From Cytophagales bacterium (GTDB lineage Bacteria; Bacteroidota; Bacteroidia; Cytophagales; Cyclobacteriaceae), in contig JAFLBQ010000004.1 in the NCBI GenBank assembly GCA_017303805.1, positions 1 through 64,000 on the forward strand: a stretch of DNA of 64,000 nucleotides, given 5' to 3'. How positions within the stretch are numbered: position 1 is the first letter of the stretch; each line of letters starts with the position of its first letter. A model generated the notes under the pieces. That model searched no databases. It was not told where the DNA came from and was given only the letters and a program-made list of their open reading frames with translations. Both the position numbers and the translations under genes were made by a program. Below, in pieces: positions 36,723 to 45,061 of this stretch.

Positions 36723-38168
36723 TTAAACCAATACTTCTTCTTTCACTTGTTCGCTTTTAATCTTGGGAGCAACTTCTTCTACTACTACCACTTTTGGTTT
36801 TACACCCGGAAAGATTTTACGAATGAGATAGTATAAAATCAGTGCCGATAACACACCGGTTAAAAAGTCCGTAAGGGGTACCATTACTGCGGTGTAAACC
36901 ATCATCCACATTTCGAAGCGGCCTGTGGCTGTTACCTCACGGATCTCTTTGCGCTTAATCATATTGCTTGCAACCCACAGTAAAATGCCACCAATGCAAG
37001 CCATGGGCACCAACTCTAAATAAGGCGCTAAATAAAATGCCATTACCAATTTCAACACGCCTTTAAAATATCCGGCCAACGGAGTAACGGCACCGGCCTT
37101 TATACTGGTGGCCGTACGTGCCAACGCGCCTGTGCACGGAAAGCCGTTTACTAAAGGAGTAATGATCTGTACCAGGCCCTGGCCCCAAAATTCCTTATCG
37201 GGATTAAAGGGAGTCTTTTGGTTGTTGGCGAGCCGATCGGCCATAGAAGAGCATAGCAGACTTTCCACACCGGATACAAACACAATGGCTATTACATAAT
37301 ACACAACATCCATTATTAGTTGCAAGGTTACCTGCGGAATTGCCGGAGTTGTAAACACAAAAAAGTTGTTGGGAATGGTACCGTAAATATCGCGTACCAG
37401 AATAATTCCCTTGCCGGGAAGCAGTAACGCGGTAATACTGGTTGCTGCTGCAATCGCCAGTAAAGGAGCCGGAATAAAAATTGAAATCTTAAGCAAGTTT
37501 CGGGTAACCAAAAAAGTGCCCACACCTATAAGTACCGACCAGATGTTAATACTTCCTAAACTGCTTAATGCCAGTTGCAGGTTATGCAGCAACCCGCCTT
37601 TTATCTCTTCATCCTGGCCAAGTGCATCTTTAAAACTCTCTATGCCTAAAATATCTTCCATGTTGGTAAGTGCAATGGCTACCGCTATGCCCACGGTAAA
37701 GCCAACCACAATAGAATTAGGAACCAGCTTGGCAAACTTACCCATGCCTGTAAGCCCCATAATCATTAAAATAATTCCCGCAATTATTGAAACAAAAATC
37801 AAAAGGCTGTGGGCGCCTTCGGCTGTACCCCCGTTTTGCGGACCGTACTTAAAAATTAAACTGGCAATAACCGGAATAAATGCTGCGGTAGGTCCGTACA
37901 CCTGGTACTTCGAGCCACCAAATGTGCGCCCCACTATACAAGCCAGGGCGCCCGCAATAATACCTTGCTCGGGGCGCAGGCCCATAGCCATTGCAAAACC
38001 CATTGCCATGGGAATAGCCGTAAGGGCCACCACCAGCCCGGCACTAAAATCGCGATAGATTGTAGAGCGCCAATTGTGGGGTTGTAGATCTTCGAAGCGG
38101 CTATCGAACAGCGTAAAAAATAATTTTAGCCGGCCAGCAACAGTAAGTGGGGTTTGACTTGTATTCAT
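36723..38168 (-). CDS. SulP-family anion transporter without STAS domain
   Basis: Inner-membrane transporter of 481 residues with about 12 hydrophobic segments and the SulP signatures AGLVVALTAIPMAMGFA, YQVYGPTAAF, and SMADRLANNQKTPFNPDKEFWGQG. Most SulP proteins end in a STAS domain of about 100 residues. This one stops shortly after the last TM with a charged tail (EEVAPKIKSEQVKEEV), so cytosolic control must differ. Anion (sulfate, bicarbonate) is not predictable. It lies 16 nt after a Usp-like gene in the same operon. Confidence 0.9.
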   Translation of the reverse strand: MNTSQTPLTVAGRLKLFFTLFDSRFEDLQPHNWRSTIYRDFSAGLVVALTAIPMAMGFAMAMGLRPEQGIIAGALACIVGRTFGGSKYQVYGPTAAFIPVIASLIFKYGPQNGGTAEGAHSLLIFVSIIAGIILMIMGLTGMGKFAKLVPNSIVVGFTVGIAVAIALTNMEDILGIESFKDALGQDEEIKGGLLHNLQLALSSLGSINIWSVLIGVGTFLVTRNLLKISIFIPAPLLAIAAATSITALLLPGKGIILVRDIYGTIPNNFFVFTTPAIPQVTLQLIMDVVYYVIAIVFVSGVESLLCSSMADRLANNQKTPFNPDKEFWGQGLVQIITPLVNGFPCTGALARTATSIKAGAVTPLAGYFKGVLKLVMAFYLAPYLELVPMACIGGILLWVASNMIKRKEIREVTATGRFEMWMMVYTAVMVPLTDFLTGVLSALILYYLIRKIFPGVKPKVVVVEEVAPKIKSEQVKEEVLV

Positions 38169-38184
38169 AAAGAGTAAGTTTCGG

Positions 38185-38667
38185 TTAAAGAAGAAAGAGT
38201 TCTGCCAATAGATTTTTTTCGGGCATGTGGGGCAAGGGCTCCCAATGCACTTCGGCCACAGCTACTGCGCTGGCTTTTATATAAGGCATCAGATCGAAGC
38301 TGTTGGAAGCCGTTGCTTGAAGGATGTAGGTTTGAGGAATGTAGATTTGATCTACTCGGTTACCCTCCAGAAAATTGATAAATGCACTTTGTGTAAAGCC
38401 AGAAAAGAGCTGGCAGCGCAGCGAGTTGATCCGTGTAGCAAATTTATTTTTTAGTATGGTGCAGGCTGCTTCAAAATCTGCGTTCACTAATTTTTCTACG
38501 TTCTTGGTGCGCGAAAAAAAGAGCAGATCGAAGATGGAATCAGTCAGGTGCAGCCCATGCACCAAAATAATATCCAGCTTTTGCGCATCCTCCGCGTGCA
38601 GCGCATGCTTTACCAGGTTTAGCGACTCGATAGTAAAGTCTGTAGGAATAAGAATTGTTCGTTGCAT
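38185..38667 (-). CDS. universal stress protein-like (UspA fold)
   Basis: A 160-residue small alpha/beta protein opening with RTILIPTDFTIESLNLVKHAL, the usual first strand and helix of UspA domains, with DIILVHGLHLTDS as the second strand. The usual C-terminal ATP motif GxxGx9G(S/T) is not evident, so it may not bind ATP. ATG 38667 is preferred over 38688. It is followed after 16 nt by the SulP gene, which suggests a link to transport or stress. Confidence 0.7.
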   Translation of the reverse strand: MQRTILIPTDFTIESLNLVKHALHAEDAQKLDIILVHGLHLTDSIFDLLFFSRTKNVEKLVNADFEAACTILKNKFATRINSLRCQLFSGFTQSAFINFLEGNRVDQIYIPQTYILQATASNSFDLMPYIKASAVAVAEVHWEPLPHMPEKNLLAELFLL

Positions 38668-38768
38668 TACCCGTGTTGTTCTGCGCATAAAGGTGCAGCC
38701 CGGGTATTAAGGCGGATTAAGAGCCACATTAAAAAGCGATAAGAACCAAAGATTTCTGGTTTCGGGCG

Positions 38769-40148
38769 TTAGCCGAGCGTATAATGGCCAAGTGGAAAGG
38801 AGAGTTGCACGGTAGTCCCCTTGTTCAATTCACTCAGCACCTGCATATCGCCATCGTGCAGGCGCACAATGTTGCGGGTAAGGGGCAAGCCTATGCCATA
38901 CCCCTCATATTCTTTTACGTTCGAGGCCCGAAAGAAAGGATCGTAAATAAATTTTAACTCAGACTGCGGAATGCCAATGCCCGCATCTTTAATAACCAGA
39001 ATTACCCTATCGGCAGCAGTACCAATGGAAACCGTTACCGGTTGGTTGTGAGAATACTTGCAGGCATTGCCTACCAGGTTCATTAACGCCAGGTGCAGCA
39101 ATTGCTCGTTACCTTTAATTTTTAGTTGCTCCGGGCTATCGGGCATCAGGCTGGTGTTAATCTGAACTTTGTTCTTTGGGTTAATCTTATCAATGGTATC
39201 TTTTACATCCCACAACAACTGATCTACCCGCACTTTGTCAAACTTTTGCACCTTTCCGGCAAACCCGGTTTGGGCCAAAAATAAAAGCGACTTTGTAATT
39301 TTTTCGAGGCGCTCTGCTTCGTGCAAAATAGTATGCAACGCCTCGGTGTACTCAGCCTCTGCACGTGGTTTCGAAAGGGTTACCTCCGCCTCGCCTATGA
39401 TAGTAGTAAGCGGGGTGCTTAACTCGTGCGAAGCGTTGCTTATAAAATTATGCTGTGTTTCAAAAGCTGTTTCGAGCCGGTCTAGCATGCGGTTAAACGT
39501 TATCTCCAATTCGGTAATCACATCGTTGGTGCGCGATTGCTCAAGCCGCAGGTGCAAACTTTGCGAACTGATCTCTTTTACGCGATCGGTAATTTCTTTT
39601 ACAGGATTAAAAACCTGGCGCGAGAATACCAGCGATACAAACAAAGCAAAAGCCGAGGCCGCCAGAATGCCAATTAAGAGGATGGTGCCGAGGTAGGAAA
39701 CCAACTGCGTTCCAAAATGATTGGCAGCAGAAACGATTACCACATAATTACCCGCTTTACCGCTGTGGCGGATGCCTGCGAAAAAGATCTCAGCAGCCTG
39801 GTGCGTGGCTGTACCGGTTTCAACTACAGTTTTAAAAAAAGACAACGGCAGCCCAAGCGCTTCGGCTTCTTCGGCAAACGTTTTTCCTGCTTCTATTTTG
39901 AAGAAATATTCCTGCTCTTCCGGCAACTTTTCAAGGTGCAAGGCGCGCACCTCCTGCATTACTGCCTGGCTGGCTTCTTCGTGGTCTAACGTAGCTTTGG
40001 CCGTTACTACCCCGCGTATCTCCAGGCGCTTATAAAAATCGGTAAATGAATAACGGTTGATAAAAAAATACACACTGGCACTGAGCAACACTACCGTAGT
40101 GAGCGATATTAAAAAGAAAACAATTACAATTTTACTTTGTGTCCGCAT
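38769..40148 (-). CDS. sensor histidine kinase
   Basis: Two-component membrane kinase of 459 residues. TM1 is about 8-32 and TM2 about 150-174, flanking a periplasmic sensor region of about 115 residues. A HAMP domain follows (about 175-230), then the dimerisation box FISNASHELSTPLTT with phospho-acceptor His241, and a HATPase with N, G1 and G2 boxes (LVGNACKYS, DAGIGIPQ, GYGIGLPL). It overlaps the response regulator gene by 17 nt. The signal is unknown; the neighbouring Usp-SulP operon is a possible target. Confidence 0.94.
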   Translation of the reverse strand: MRTQSKIVIVFFLISLTTVVLLSASVYFFINRYSFTDFYKRLEIRGVVTAKATLDHEEASQAVMQEVRALHLEKLPEEQEYFFKIEAGKTFAEEAEALGLPLSFFKTVVETGTATHQAAEIFFAGIRHSGKAGNYVVIVSAANHFGTQLVSYLGTILLIGILAASAFALFVSLVFSRQVFNPVKEITDRVKEISSQSLHLRLEQSRTNDVITELEITFNRMLDRLETAFETQHNFISNASHELSTPLTTIIGEAEVTLSKPRAEAEYTEALHTILHEAERLEKITKSLLFLAQTGFAGKVQKFDKVRVDQLLWDVKDTIDKINPKNKVQINTSLMPDSPEQLKIKGNEQLLHLALMNLVGNACKYSHNQPVTVSIGTAADRVILVIKDAGIGIPQSELKFIYDPFFRASNVKEYEGYGIGLPLTRNIVRLHDGDMQVLSELNKGTTVQLSFPLGHYTLG

Positions 40149-40869
40149 CGGCTTCTTTTAATACGTAGCCCATACCGATTACCGTATGTACTAATTTCTT
40201 AGGCTGCTCGCGGTCTATCTTTTTGCGCAAATAGTTCACGTACACATCCACCACGTTGGTGCCTAAATCAAAATCCACGCTCCACACCTGCTCCAGAATA
40301 TCCATGCGCGAAAGTACCCTGCGTGGATTTTTCATAAACAATAAGAGTAGCCGGTATTCGGTAGAAGTTAATGAAATTACTTTATCGCCCCGCTTTACAA
40401 TTTTTGTATAGTCGTTCAATGTAAGATCTGCCAGCCGGTACAGTTGTTCTGTTTGTTCAGAACTTACTACGGTAGTCTCGGCTCTGCGCATAAGGTTTTT
40501 TACGCGGGCCACCAGCTCAATAAACTTAAATGGCTTTACAAGGTAATCATCGGCTTCGGTTTCCAGGCCGGCCACCACATTCTCGGCCGTACCCAAAGCC
40601 GTTAAAAATAAAATAGCTACCTGCTTGTTGTGTTTTCGAATGGCGCGGCAAACTTCTAAACCATTTATGCCGGGTAACATGATGTCCAGAATAATAAGAT
40701 CAAAGGTGCCGGTGGTGGCCATTTGCACACCGGTGGTTCCGTCCAGGGCAATGCTTACTTCAAAGCCTGCTTCGCTAAGGCCTTTCTTAATAAACGAGGC
40801 TACGCCTACTTCGTCCTCTACCAACAAAATTTTTCGCGTGTCGATTTTTTTTGGTTTAACTTTTTCCAA
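40132..40869 (-). CDS. OmpR/PhoB-family response regulator
   Basis: A 245-residue regulator: N-terminal receiver with phospho-acceptor Asp62 (LIILDIMLPG) and acidic pair VEDE, and C-terminal winged helix (TSTEYRLLLLFMKNPRRVLSR to TVIGMGYVL). The only start seen for the frame is TTG 40869, giving MEKVKPKK; this start is uncertain. It is the first gene of the pair with the kinase at 38769. It is divergent from the methyltransferase gene at 40929. Confidence 0.93.
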   Translation of the reverse strand: MEKVKPKKIDTRKILLVEDEVGVASFIKKGLSEAGFEVSIALDGTTGVQMATTGTFDLIILDIMLPGINGLEVCRAIRKHNKQVAILFLTALGTAENVVAGLETEADDYLVKPFKFIELVARVKNLMRRAETTVVSSEQTEQLYRLADLTLNDYTKIVKRGDKVISLTSTEYRLLLLFMKNPRRVLSRMDILEQVWSVDFDLGTNVVDVYVNYLRKKIDREQPKKLVHTVIGMGYVLKEADADTK

Positions 40870-40928
40870 AGTAGAAAATTAAAAATAGTGTTTCAAAAAA
40901 ATTTCCAGTTGCTTTACCTAGTTATTCG

Positions 40929-41444
40929 ATGGAACTATCGCAAGCAATTCAACTGATAGAAAAAGGTGTTGCCGCCACACCCAACCAACAGTGGGCCGAC
41001 CTGGGTGCTGGCCAGGGTTTTTTTAGCCAGGCGCTCGCTCAATTGCTGCCTTCCGGAAGTATTACCGCTATCGATCAGGACATACATGCACTGAACGCCA
41101 TCGTGTGGAAGTCGGACACGGTGACCCTTACCAGGCTACCTGCCGATTTTAGTACCTACTCGTGGCAACGCAATTTTAATGGATTTCTTATTGCCAATGC
41201 ACTCCATTATGTACCTGAACCGGCTACTTTACTAAAGCGATTGAAAAAACAACTGCTTCCCGATGGCCGCATACTAGTAATTGAATACGATACCGAAATT
41301 AGCAATGCCTGGGTTCCGTACCCGATCTCTTTTAAGAAATTACAAGCCGTTGCGGCCGTGGCCGGTTTACCTACAGTAACTTTTCTACACCGGGTTAATT
41401 CAACCTACCAGACTGGTGGCATCTATGCCGCCCGGCTTACTTAA
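40929..41444 (+). CDS. class I SAM-dependent methyltransferase
   Basis: A 171-residue Rossmann-fold methyltransferase. The SAM motif is WADLGAGQGFFSQALAQ with the acidic strand ITAIDQD; the third motif is LIANALHYVPEP. It lacks a fused substrate domain, so the substrate is unknown. Its 3' end overlaps by 4 nt the 3' end of the convergent STING-like gene. Confidence 0.88.
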   Translation: MELSQAIQLIEKGVAATPNQQWADLGAGQGFFSQALAQLLPSGSITAIDQDIHALNAIVWKSDTVTLTRLPADFSTYSWQRNFNGFLIANALHYVPEPATLLKRLKKQLLPDGRILVIEYDTEISNAWVPYPISFKKLQAVAAVAGLPTVTFLHRVNSTYQTGGIYAARLT

Positions 41445-42133
41445 GCATCGCCATCAAAAACAAGTGTAAGATTTTTGTCAACAAAGAAAACATACTCGGT
41501 TAAGTCGCGGGCAACCAGTAATTTTTCAATTACCTGTTTAAATTTTACAATGTATTCTTTGGCCATCTCTTCGCGAATGGAATCAGCGAACCTGTTCTTA
41601 CGCGATTCCATTTTGTAATCTATCAAACTATTCAGGCTTAAGAGGGTGTTGGGAAAATCGAAGTACACGCGTTTATTTCCATTCCCGGTAACGGTTAATA
41701 TATCGCGTGCACGACCCTCCTGAAATTCGAGGTTTACGATTTTGTCTTCAAAACTCATCATTCTTATTTTCCCGATAACGCGTTCGATATTGCGCGGCTC
41801 CAATTCCGAAAGCTTGGAAGGGATGTAGATGAACAGGCGTGGCTTGGGGCTGCCCAACGGAATCTGCTTCATCAATTGCGAGATAAGCGGTTCTACAAAA
41901 TTATGTACGTATCCATATGCCAGGGCATACGGCAAAGAGAACTCTTCCTCTGCGAGGCGCGAACCAAACTCACTTACCAAGGCGGTAACGGCTGTGGATA
42001 TTAATCCTAACACCACAGTTATCGGCTCCGGATCGAAGGGTGCTTGCTTCCAAAACAGCCAGCATAACGCCACAGCCAGAGTAGCAAGCCAAAGCACTAC
42101 CACCAGCCCTTTAGAAATAAATTGGAGTTTCAT
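41441..42133 (-). CDS. probable transmembrane STING-domain protein (prokaryotic TM-STING)
   Basis: A 230-residue protein with two membrane helices (about 9-28 and 37-55) and a cytosolic C-terminal domain of about 165 residues. ALAYGYVHNFVEPL (70-83) fits the opening helix of prokaryotic STING domains, and YFDFPNTL (157-164) matches the D-x-P-x-T guanine-contact motif (Asp159, Pro161, Thr163). Arg141 and Arg143 lie 18 and 16 residues earlier, near the spacing of the ligand arginine in bacterial STINGs. If correct, it binds cyclic di-GMP or a related dinucleotide and acts at the membrane. No CD-NTase is adjacent. A hairpin separates it from the upstream amidohydrolase, so it is likely monocistronic. 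Confidence 0.72.
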   Translation of the reverse strand: MKLQFISKGLVVVLWLATLAVALCWLFWKQAPFDPEPITVVLGLISTAVTALVSEFGSRLAEEEFSLPYALAYGYVHNFVEPLISQLMKQIPLGSPKPRLFIYIPSKLSELEPRNIERVIGKIRMMSFEDKIVNLEFQEGRARDILTVTGNGNKRVYFDFPNTLLSLNSLIDYKMESRKNRFADSIREEMAKEYIVKFKQVIEKLLVARDLTEYVFFVDKNLTLVFDGDA

Positions 42134-42165
42134 TTAGAGTTTAAAATATCTAACATTGATTAACA

Positions 42166-42193
42166 AGAAGGCAGGTCTTTCAACCTGCCTTCT
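42166..42193. terminator. hairpin terminator after the amidohydrolase
   Basis: AGAAGGCAGGT (42166-42176) pairs perfectly with ACCTGCCTTCT (42183-42193) over a 6-nt loop. A clear T run is missing on either strand. It lies 26 nt after the amidohydrolase stop, 33 nt before the STING-like start. Confidence 0.7.
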
Positions 42194-42218
42194 GTTTACA
42201 TCTATACATATCACTCTA

Positions 42219-43499
42219 TTATTCATTCTTATAAACTACACCATCTTTCATTACAAACACCACCTTTTCCATTACTTTAATATTTTTGGTTGGGTCTTCA
42301 TCCACCGCCACAATATCAGCCAACTTACCTTTTTCTATCGACCCCAGTTTATCGCCCATGCCCAGAATATCTGCGTTTACCTGCATGGCGCTTAGCAACG
42401 CCTCGATGGCCGGCATGCCGGCTTCTACCATATAACCAAACTCACGCGCATTTTCACCGTGTGGAAACACCCCGGCATCGGTACCAAACGCAATCTTCAC
42501 TCCGCGCTTATAGGCTTTGCCAAAATTCTCTTGAATCTTGGAACCGATCTCAAGCGCCTTTGGCACCACCAGCGGATGGTAGTAGCCGGGTATTTTGGCA
42601 TACTCGGCTGCCGAACGACCGGCAATAATAGTAGGAACATGGTACGTTCCTTTCTGCTTCATTAAATCCATTACTTCTTCGTTCATTAACGTTCCATGTT
42701 CTATGGTTGTAATGCCTGCCAATACCGCACGCTTCATACCTTCGGCACCGTGCGCATGAGCCGCAGAGTGAAATCCATAATCTTTTGCCGCTTCTACAAT
42801 CGCATTTACTTCTTCTTGTGTAAACTGCGGGCCGCTTCCATCTTTTGCTACACTCAGCACACCACCCGTTGCTGTTATTTTTATAAAATCTGCACCATCT
42901 TTATAGCGTTGGCGTACGGCCTTGCGCGCATCATCGGGGCCGTTAATTACACCTTCTTTTGCACCGGGGTCGCCCATCAAATCTTTGCGCGCACCATTGG
43001 TCGGGTCGCCATGGCCACCGGTAGTTGCAATGCCTTTACCGGCAGTAAAAATGCGTGGCCCTACAATCGTGCCGGCATTCACCGCATTGCGCAGCGAAAT
43101 ATTTACACCCGAGCCACCACAGTCGCGCACAGTTGTAAAACCGGCCAACAAACTTTTGCGGGCATAAATGGTTGATTGAAACGCTACATCGGCTTCGTTT
43201 TGGGTGTAACGTTTTACCAGGGCATCTTTGCTCGTTTCGCTTTCAATGTGCACATGCATGTCAATCAATCCGGGCATCACGGTCTTCTTGCTCAGATCAA
43301 TCAGCTTGTCATCTTTACCGGGTTTGGTAAAGCCCTTATCAACCGAAATTATTTTGTTGCCTTCTACAACAATGGTAACCTGGCTTTGCAGGTTCTTTGT
43401 TTTGCCATCCAGCAAAGTGCCGCAATGAATAAATGTTTTTTGTGCGAAGCACAGGCCACTAAGACCAACAAAAAGCAGGGTAGTATAAAATTTACGCAT
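42219..43499 (-). CDS. secreted metal-dependent amidohydrolase
   Basis: A 426-residue TIM-barrel amidohydrolase with a signal peptide ending in LCFAQ. Metal ligands are visible: HVH in PGLIDMHVHIES, the bridging carboxylated Lys in DFIKITATGG, His in SAAHAHGAEG and TTIEHG, and Asp in FGTDAGVFPHG. It resembles the Xaa-Pro/Xaa-Arg dipeptidase branch (Sgx9260/Cc2672-like) and imidazolonepropionase relatives. The likely substrate is an N-acyl amino acid or dipeptide. The TerB-like gene lies 12 nt upstream, so the two are probably an operon. Confidence 0.88.
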   Translation of the reverse strand: MRKFYTTLLFVGLSGLCFAQKTFIHCGTLLDGKTKNLQSQVTIVVEGNKIISVDKGFTKPGKDDKLIDLSKKTVMPGLIDMHVHIESETSKDALVKRYTQNEADVAFQSTIYARKSLLAGFTTVRDCGGSGVNISLRNAVNAGTIVGPRIFTAGKGIATTGGHGDPTNGARKDLMGDPGAKEGVINGPDDARKAVRQRYKDGADFIKITATGGVLSVAKDGSGPQFTQEEVNAIVEAAKDYGFHSAAHAHGAEGMKRAVLAGITTIEHGTLMNEEVMDLMKQKGTYHVPTIIAGRSAAEYAKIPGYYHPLVVPKALEIGSKIQENFGKAYKRGVKIAFGTDAGVFPHGENAREFGYMVEAGMPAIEALLSAMQVNADILGMGDKLGSIEKGKLADIVAVDEDPTKNIKVMEKVVFVMKDGVVYKNE

Positions 43500-43511
43500 A
43501 GGTAAGAAAGG

Positions 43512-43910
43512 TTAGTCGTTCAAGTAAGAATTACTCAGGTTGCGCAGCGTTGCTATCTCGGCAGAAGTCATTTCGGTTGACTTTACCTTTAGCATTAACT
43601 CAAACATCAATTCAGGTTTGTAACCTAACTTGGCAGCCGTTGCCGCGCAGAATTTAATTTCTTGCTGGTATAGTCTTTCATCTAATTTCATCAACTGCAC
43701 CAGGTTGAAAATATAGTCAAACTTTTGATCGGCCGTCAGGTTTTCTGCAATGATGGTTTCATGATCGGTGTAAAACAAAGTTTCAACTGATGACTCCGGG
43801 AAACCATGCGCTTTACCGATGTTGATAATATAGGTACGCTCGGTACCCGCCATTTCGCCATCGATGCGGGCCAGGTTTACCAACAGCTTTAGCTGCTCCA
43901 ATACAATCAT
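43512..43910 (-). CDS. TerB-like all-helical protein
   Basis: A 132-residue, wholly helical TerB-family protein (pattern LVNLARIDGEMAGTERTYI and DQKFDYIFNLVQLMKLDERLYQQEI, with acidic residues typical of the metal-binding face). Such proteins occur with tellurite-resistance and stress genes, but no terZABCDE cluster is present here. It precedes the amidohydrolase by 12 nt. The function is unknown. Confidence 0.75.
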   Translation of the reverse strand: MIVLEQLKLLVNLARIDGEMAGTERTYIINIGKAHGFPESSVETLFYTDHETIIAENLTADQKFDYIFNLVQLMKLDERLYQQEIKFCAATAAKLGYKPELMFELMLKVKSTEMTSAEIATLRNLSNSYLND

Positions 43911-43988
43911 AGTAGGCCTGATTTTTTGTGTGGGATAAATGTAAATGAAAATCGGTTATCTTACACACCGCTAACGTAATTGCAACCG

Positions 43989-44594
43989 GTGAATTTTTTA
44001 GCACATCTCTACCTCTCGGGTAATCATCCTGAAATACAGGTGGGCAATTTTATGGGCGATTTTGTGCGAGGCCGTAATTTGGCTGCACGCTACCCCTACC
44101 ACATTGCGTTAGGCGTAGCGTTGCATCGCGAGATTGATGAGTTTACCGACAGCCATCCGGTGGTGCGCGAAAGCAAAATTAGATTGCGCCCCAAGTACCG
44201 CCATTATGCTCCGGTTATTGTAGATATGTTTTACGATCACTTTCTGGCTGCAAACTGGAAAGCGCACCATGCGCAACCGCTGCAAGACTATGCCCAACAT
44301 GCCTATACCACGCTAACCGAATATACGCACCTGCTGCCCGAGGGAGTTAAAGCCTTACTACCCTACATGGTTAATGGCAACTGGTTGCTCAACTACGCCA
44401 AACCAGAAGGCATTCACCGGGCATTGAGTGGCATGGCCCGCAGAACGCCTTATGACTCGAAAATGGATGAAGCCGTGGAAGCCCTTACCTTGCACTATAC
44501 TGAATTTGCCAACGAGTTTGATTTGTTTTTTCCAGACCTGAAACAGATGGCCGAGCAGTTTATTAAGGAGCATCCGGAATCTTCAGAGCTTTAG
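43989..44594 (+). CDS. acpH: ACP phosphodiesterase-like protein (DUF479)
   Basis: Expected to remove the 4'-phosphopantetheine arm from acyl carrier protein. A 201-residue helical HD-like domain: MNFLAHLYLSG, then GNFMGDFVRG, HREIDEFTDSHPVV, and FYDHFLAANW. GTG 43989 is the start that gives the canonical MNFLAHLYL opening; a TTG at 43980 would add three residues. The family assignment is strong, while the exact activity in Bacteroidota is inferred from E. coli AcpH. Confidence 0.86.
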   Translation: MNFLAHLYLSGNHPEIQVGNFMGDFVRGRNLAARYPYHIALGVALHREIDEFTDSHPVVRESKIRLRPKYRHYAPVIVDMFYDHFLAANWKAHHAQPLQDYAQHAYTTLTEYTHLLPEGVKALLPYMVNGNWLLNYAKPEGIHRALSGMARRTPYDSKMDEAVEALTLHYTEFANEFDLFFPDLKQMAEQFIKEHPESSEL

Positions 44595-44603
44595 ATCAAT
44601 CGC

Positions 44604-44611
44604 TATCTTTG
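44604..44611 (+). promoter_or_regulatory. -7 promoter element of the 121-residue gene
   Basis: TATCTTTG is an exact TAnnTTTG match 16 nt before the ATG at 44628, with an implied 5' leader of about 10 nt. No -33 TTG is present. Confidence 0.6.
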
Positions 44612-44627
44612 CGCAAAAAAAAGTAGC

Positions 44628-44993
44628 ATGTTCAACGATCCGGAATTAAATGGAAAATACCTGGGCACCATTTCGCAAGATTTTGTGAAAGTGGCCGACA
44701 CATTAAAAGAAGCCTCTTACCAAATCCGCAAGGCCGGGTTTGAGTTCCCCATTTTTCCTATTTCCAAGAATGAATTGCCCATGGGGCAGATTTTGATTCC
44801 GGCAGCACCTCTTAATTTAGAATGGAATTACTACGCTTCCTTTTTGGATGAATTTCTACAGCGTGAACTTGTCGCTCCTGATAAAGAAGAAGATTTTAAA
44901 AACGCTTACAAAGACCCCGATGAGTTCTGCTGCTTGTTTGTTGTAGATGAGGGCTTCGCCAGTTTTGTGTACATCCCGTTTCCGGAAGATTAG
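44628..44993 (+). CDS. conserved hypothetical protein, 121 residues
   Basis: No domain recognised. The protein is acidic, without signal peptide or TM, and rich in aromatic residues (LNLEWNYYASF, DPDEFCCLFVVDEGFASFVYIPFPED). It has its own promoter box. Its TAG stop is the first codon of the left arm of a 71-nt hairpin shared with convergent thiL. Confidence 0.6.
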   Translation: MFNDPELNGKYLGTISQDFVKVADTLKEASYQIRKAGFEFPIFPISKNELPMGQILIPAAPLNLEWNYYASFLDEFLQRELVAPDKEEDFKNAYKDPDEFCCLFVVDEGFASFVYIPFPED

Positions 44994-45061
44994 GTATTGG
45001 GTATTGGGTTCGAAGCACACAACTTCATCTATACCATAAAACTCCCAATGCCAAATACCTA
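44991..45061. terminator. stop-to-stop hairpin with heptad arms between the 121-residue gene and thiL
   Basis: The 18-nt left arm (44991-45008) begins with the TAG stop of the upstream gene and contains GGTATTG twice in tandem. The 18-nt right arm (45044-45061) is its inverted copy with 16 of 18 identities. Read on the minus strand it begins with the TAG stop of thiL. A role as bidirectional terminator is likely. Confidence 0.75.

Noticed and set aside
40929-42133. CBASS operon with a CD-NTase beside the STING-like gene
   Set aside because: The adjacent gene is a methyltransferase with SAM motifs, and no nucleotidyltransferase motif (GS plus DxD) is seen within several genes either side.
42696-43175. 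159-codon plus-strand ORF opposite the amidohydrolase
   Set aside because: Antisense shadow of a gene with all metal-ligand motifs.
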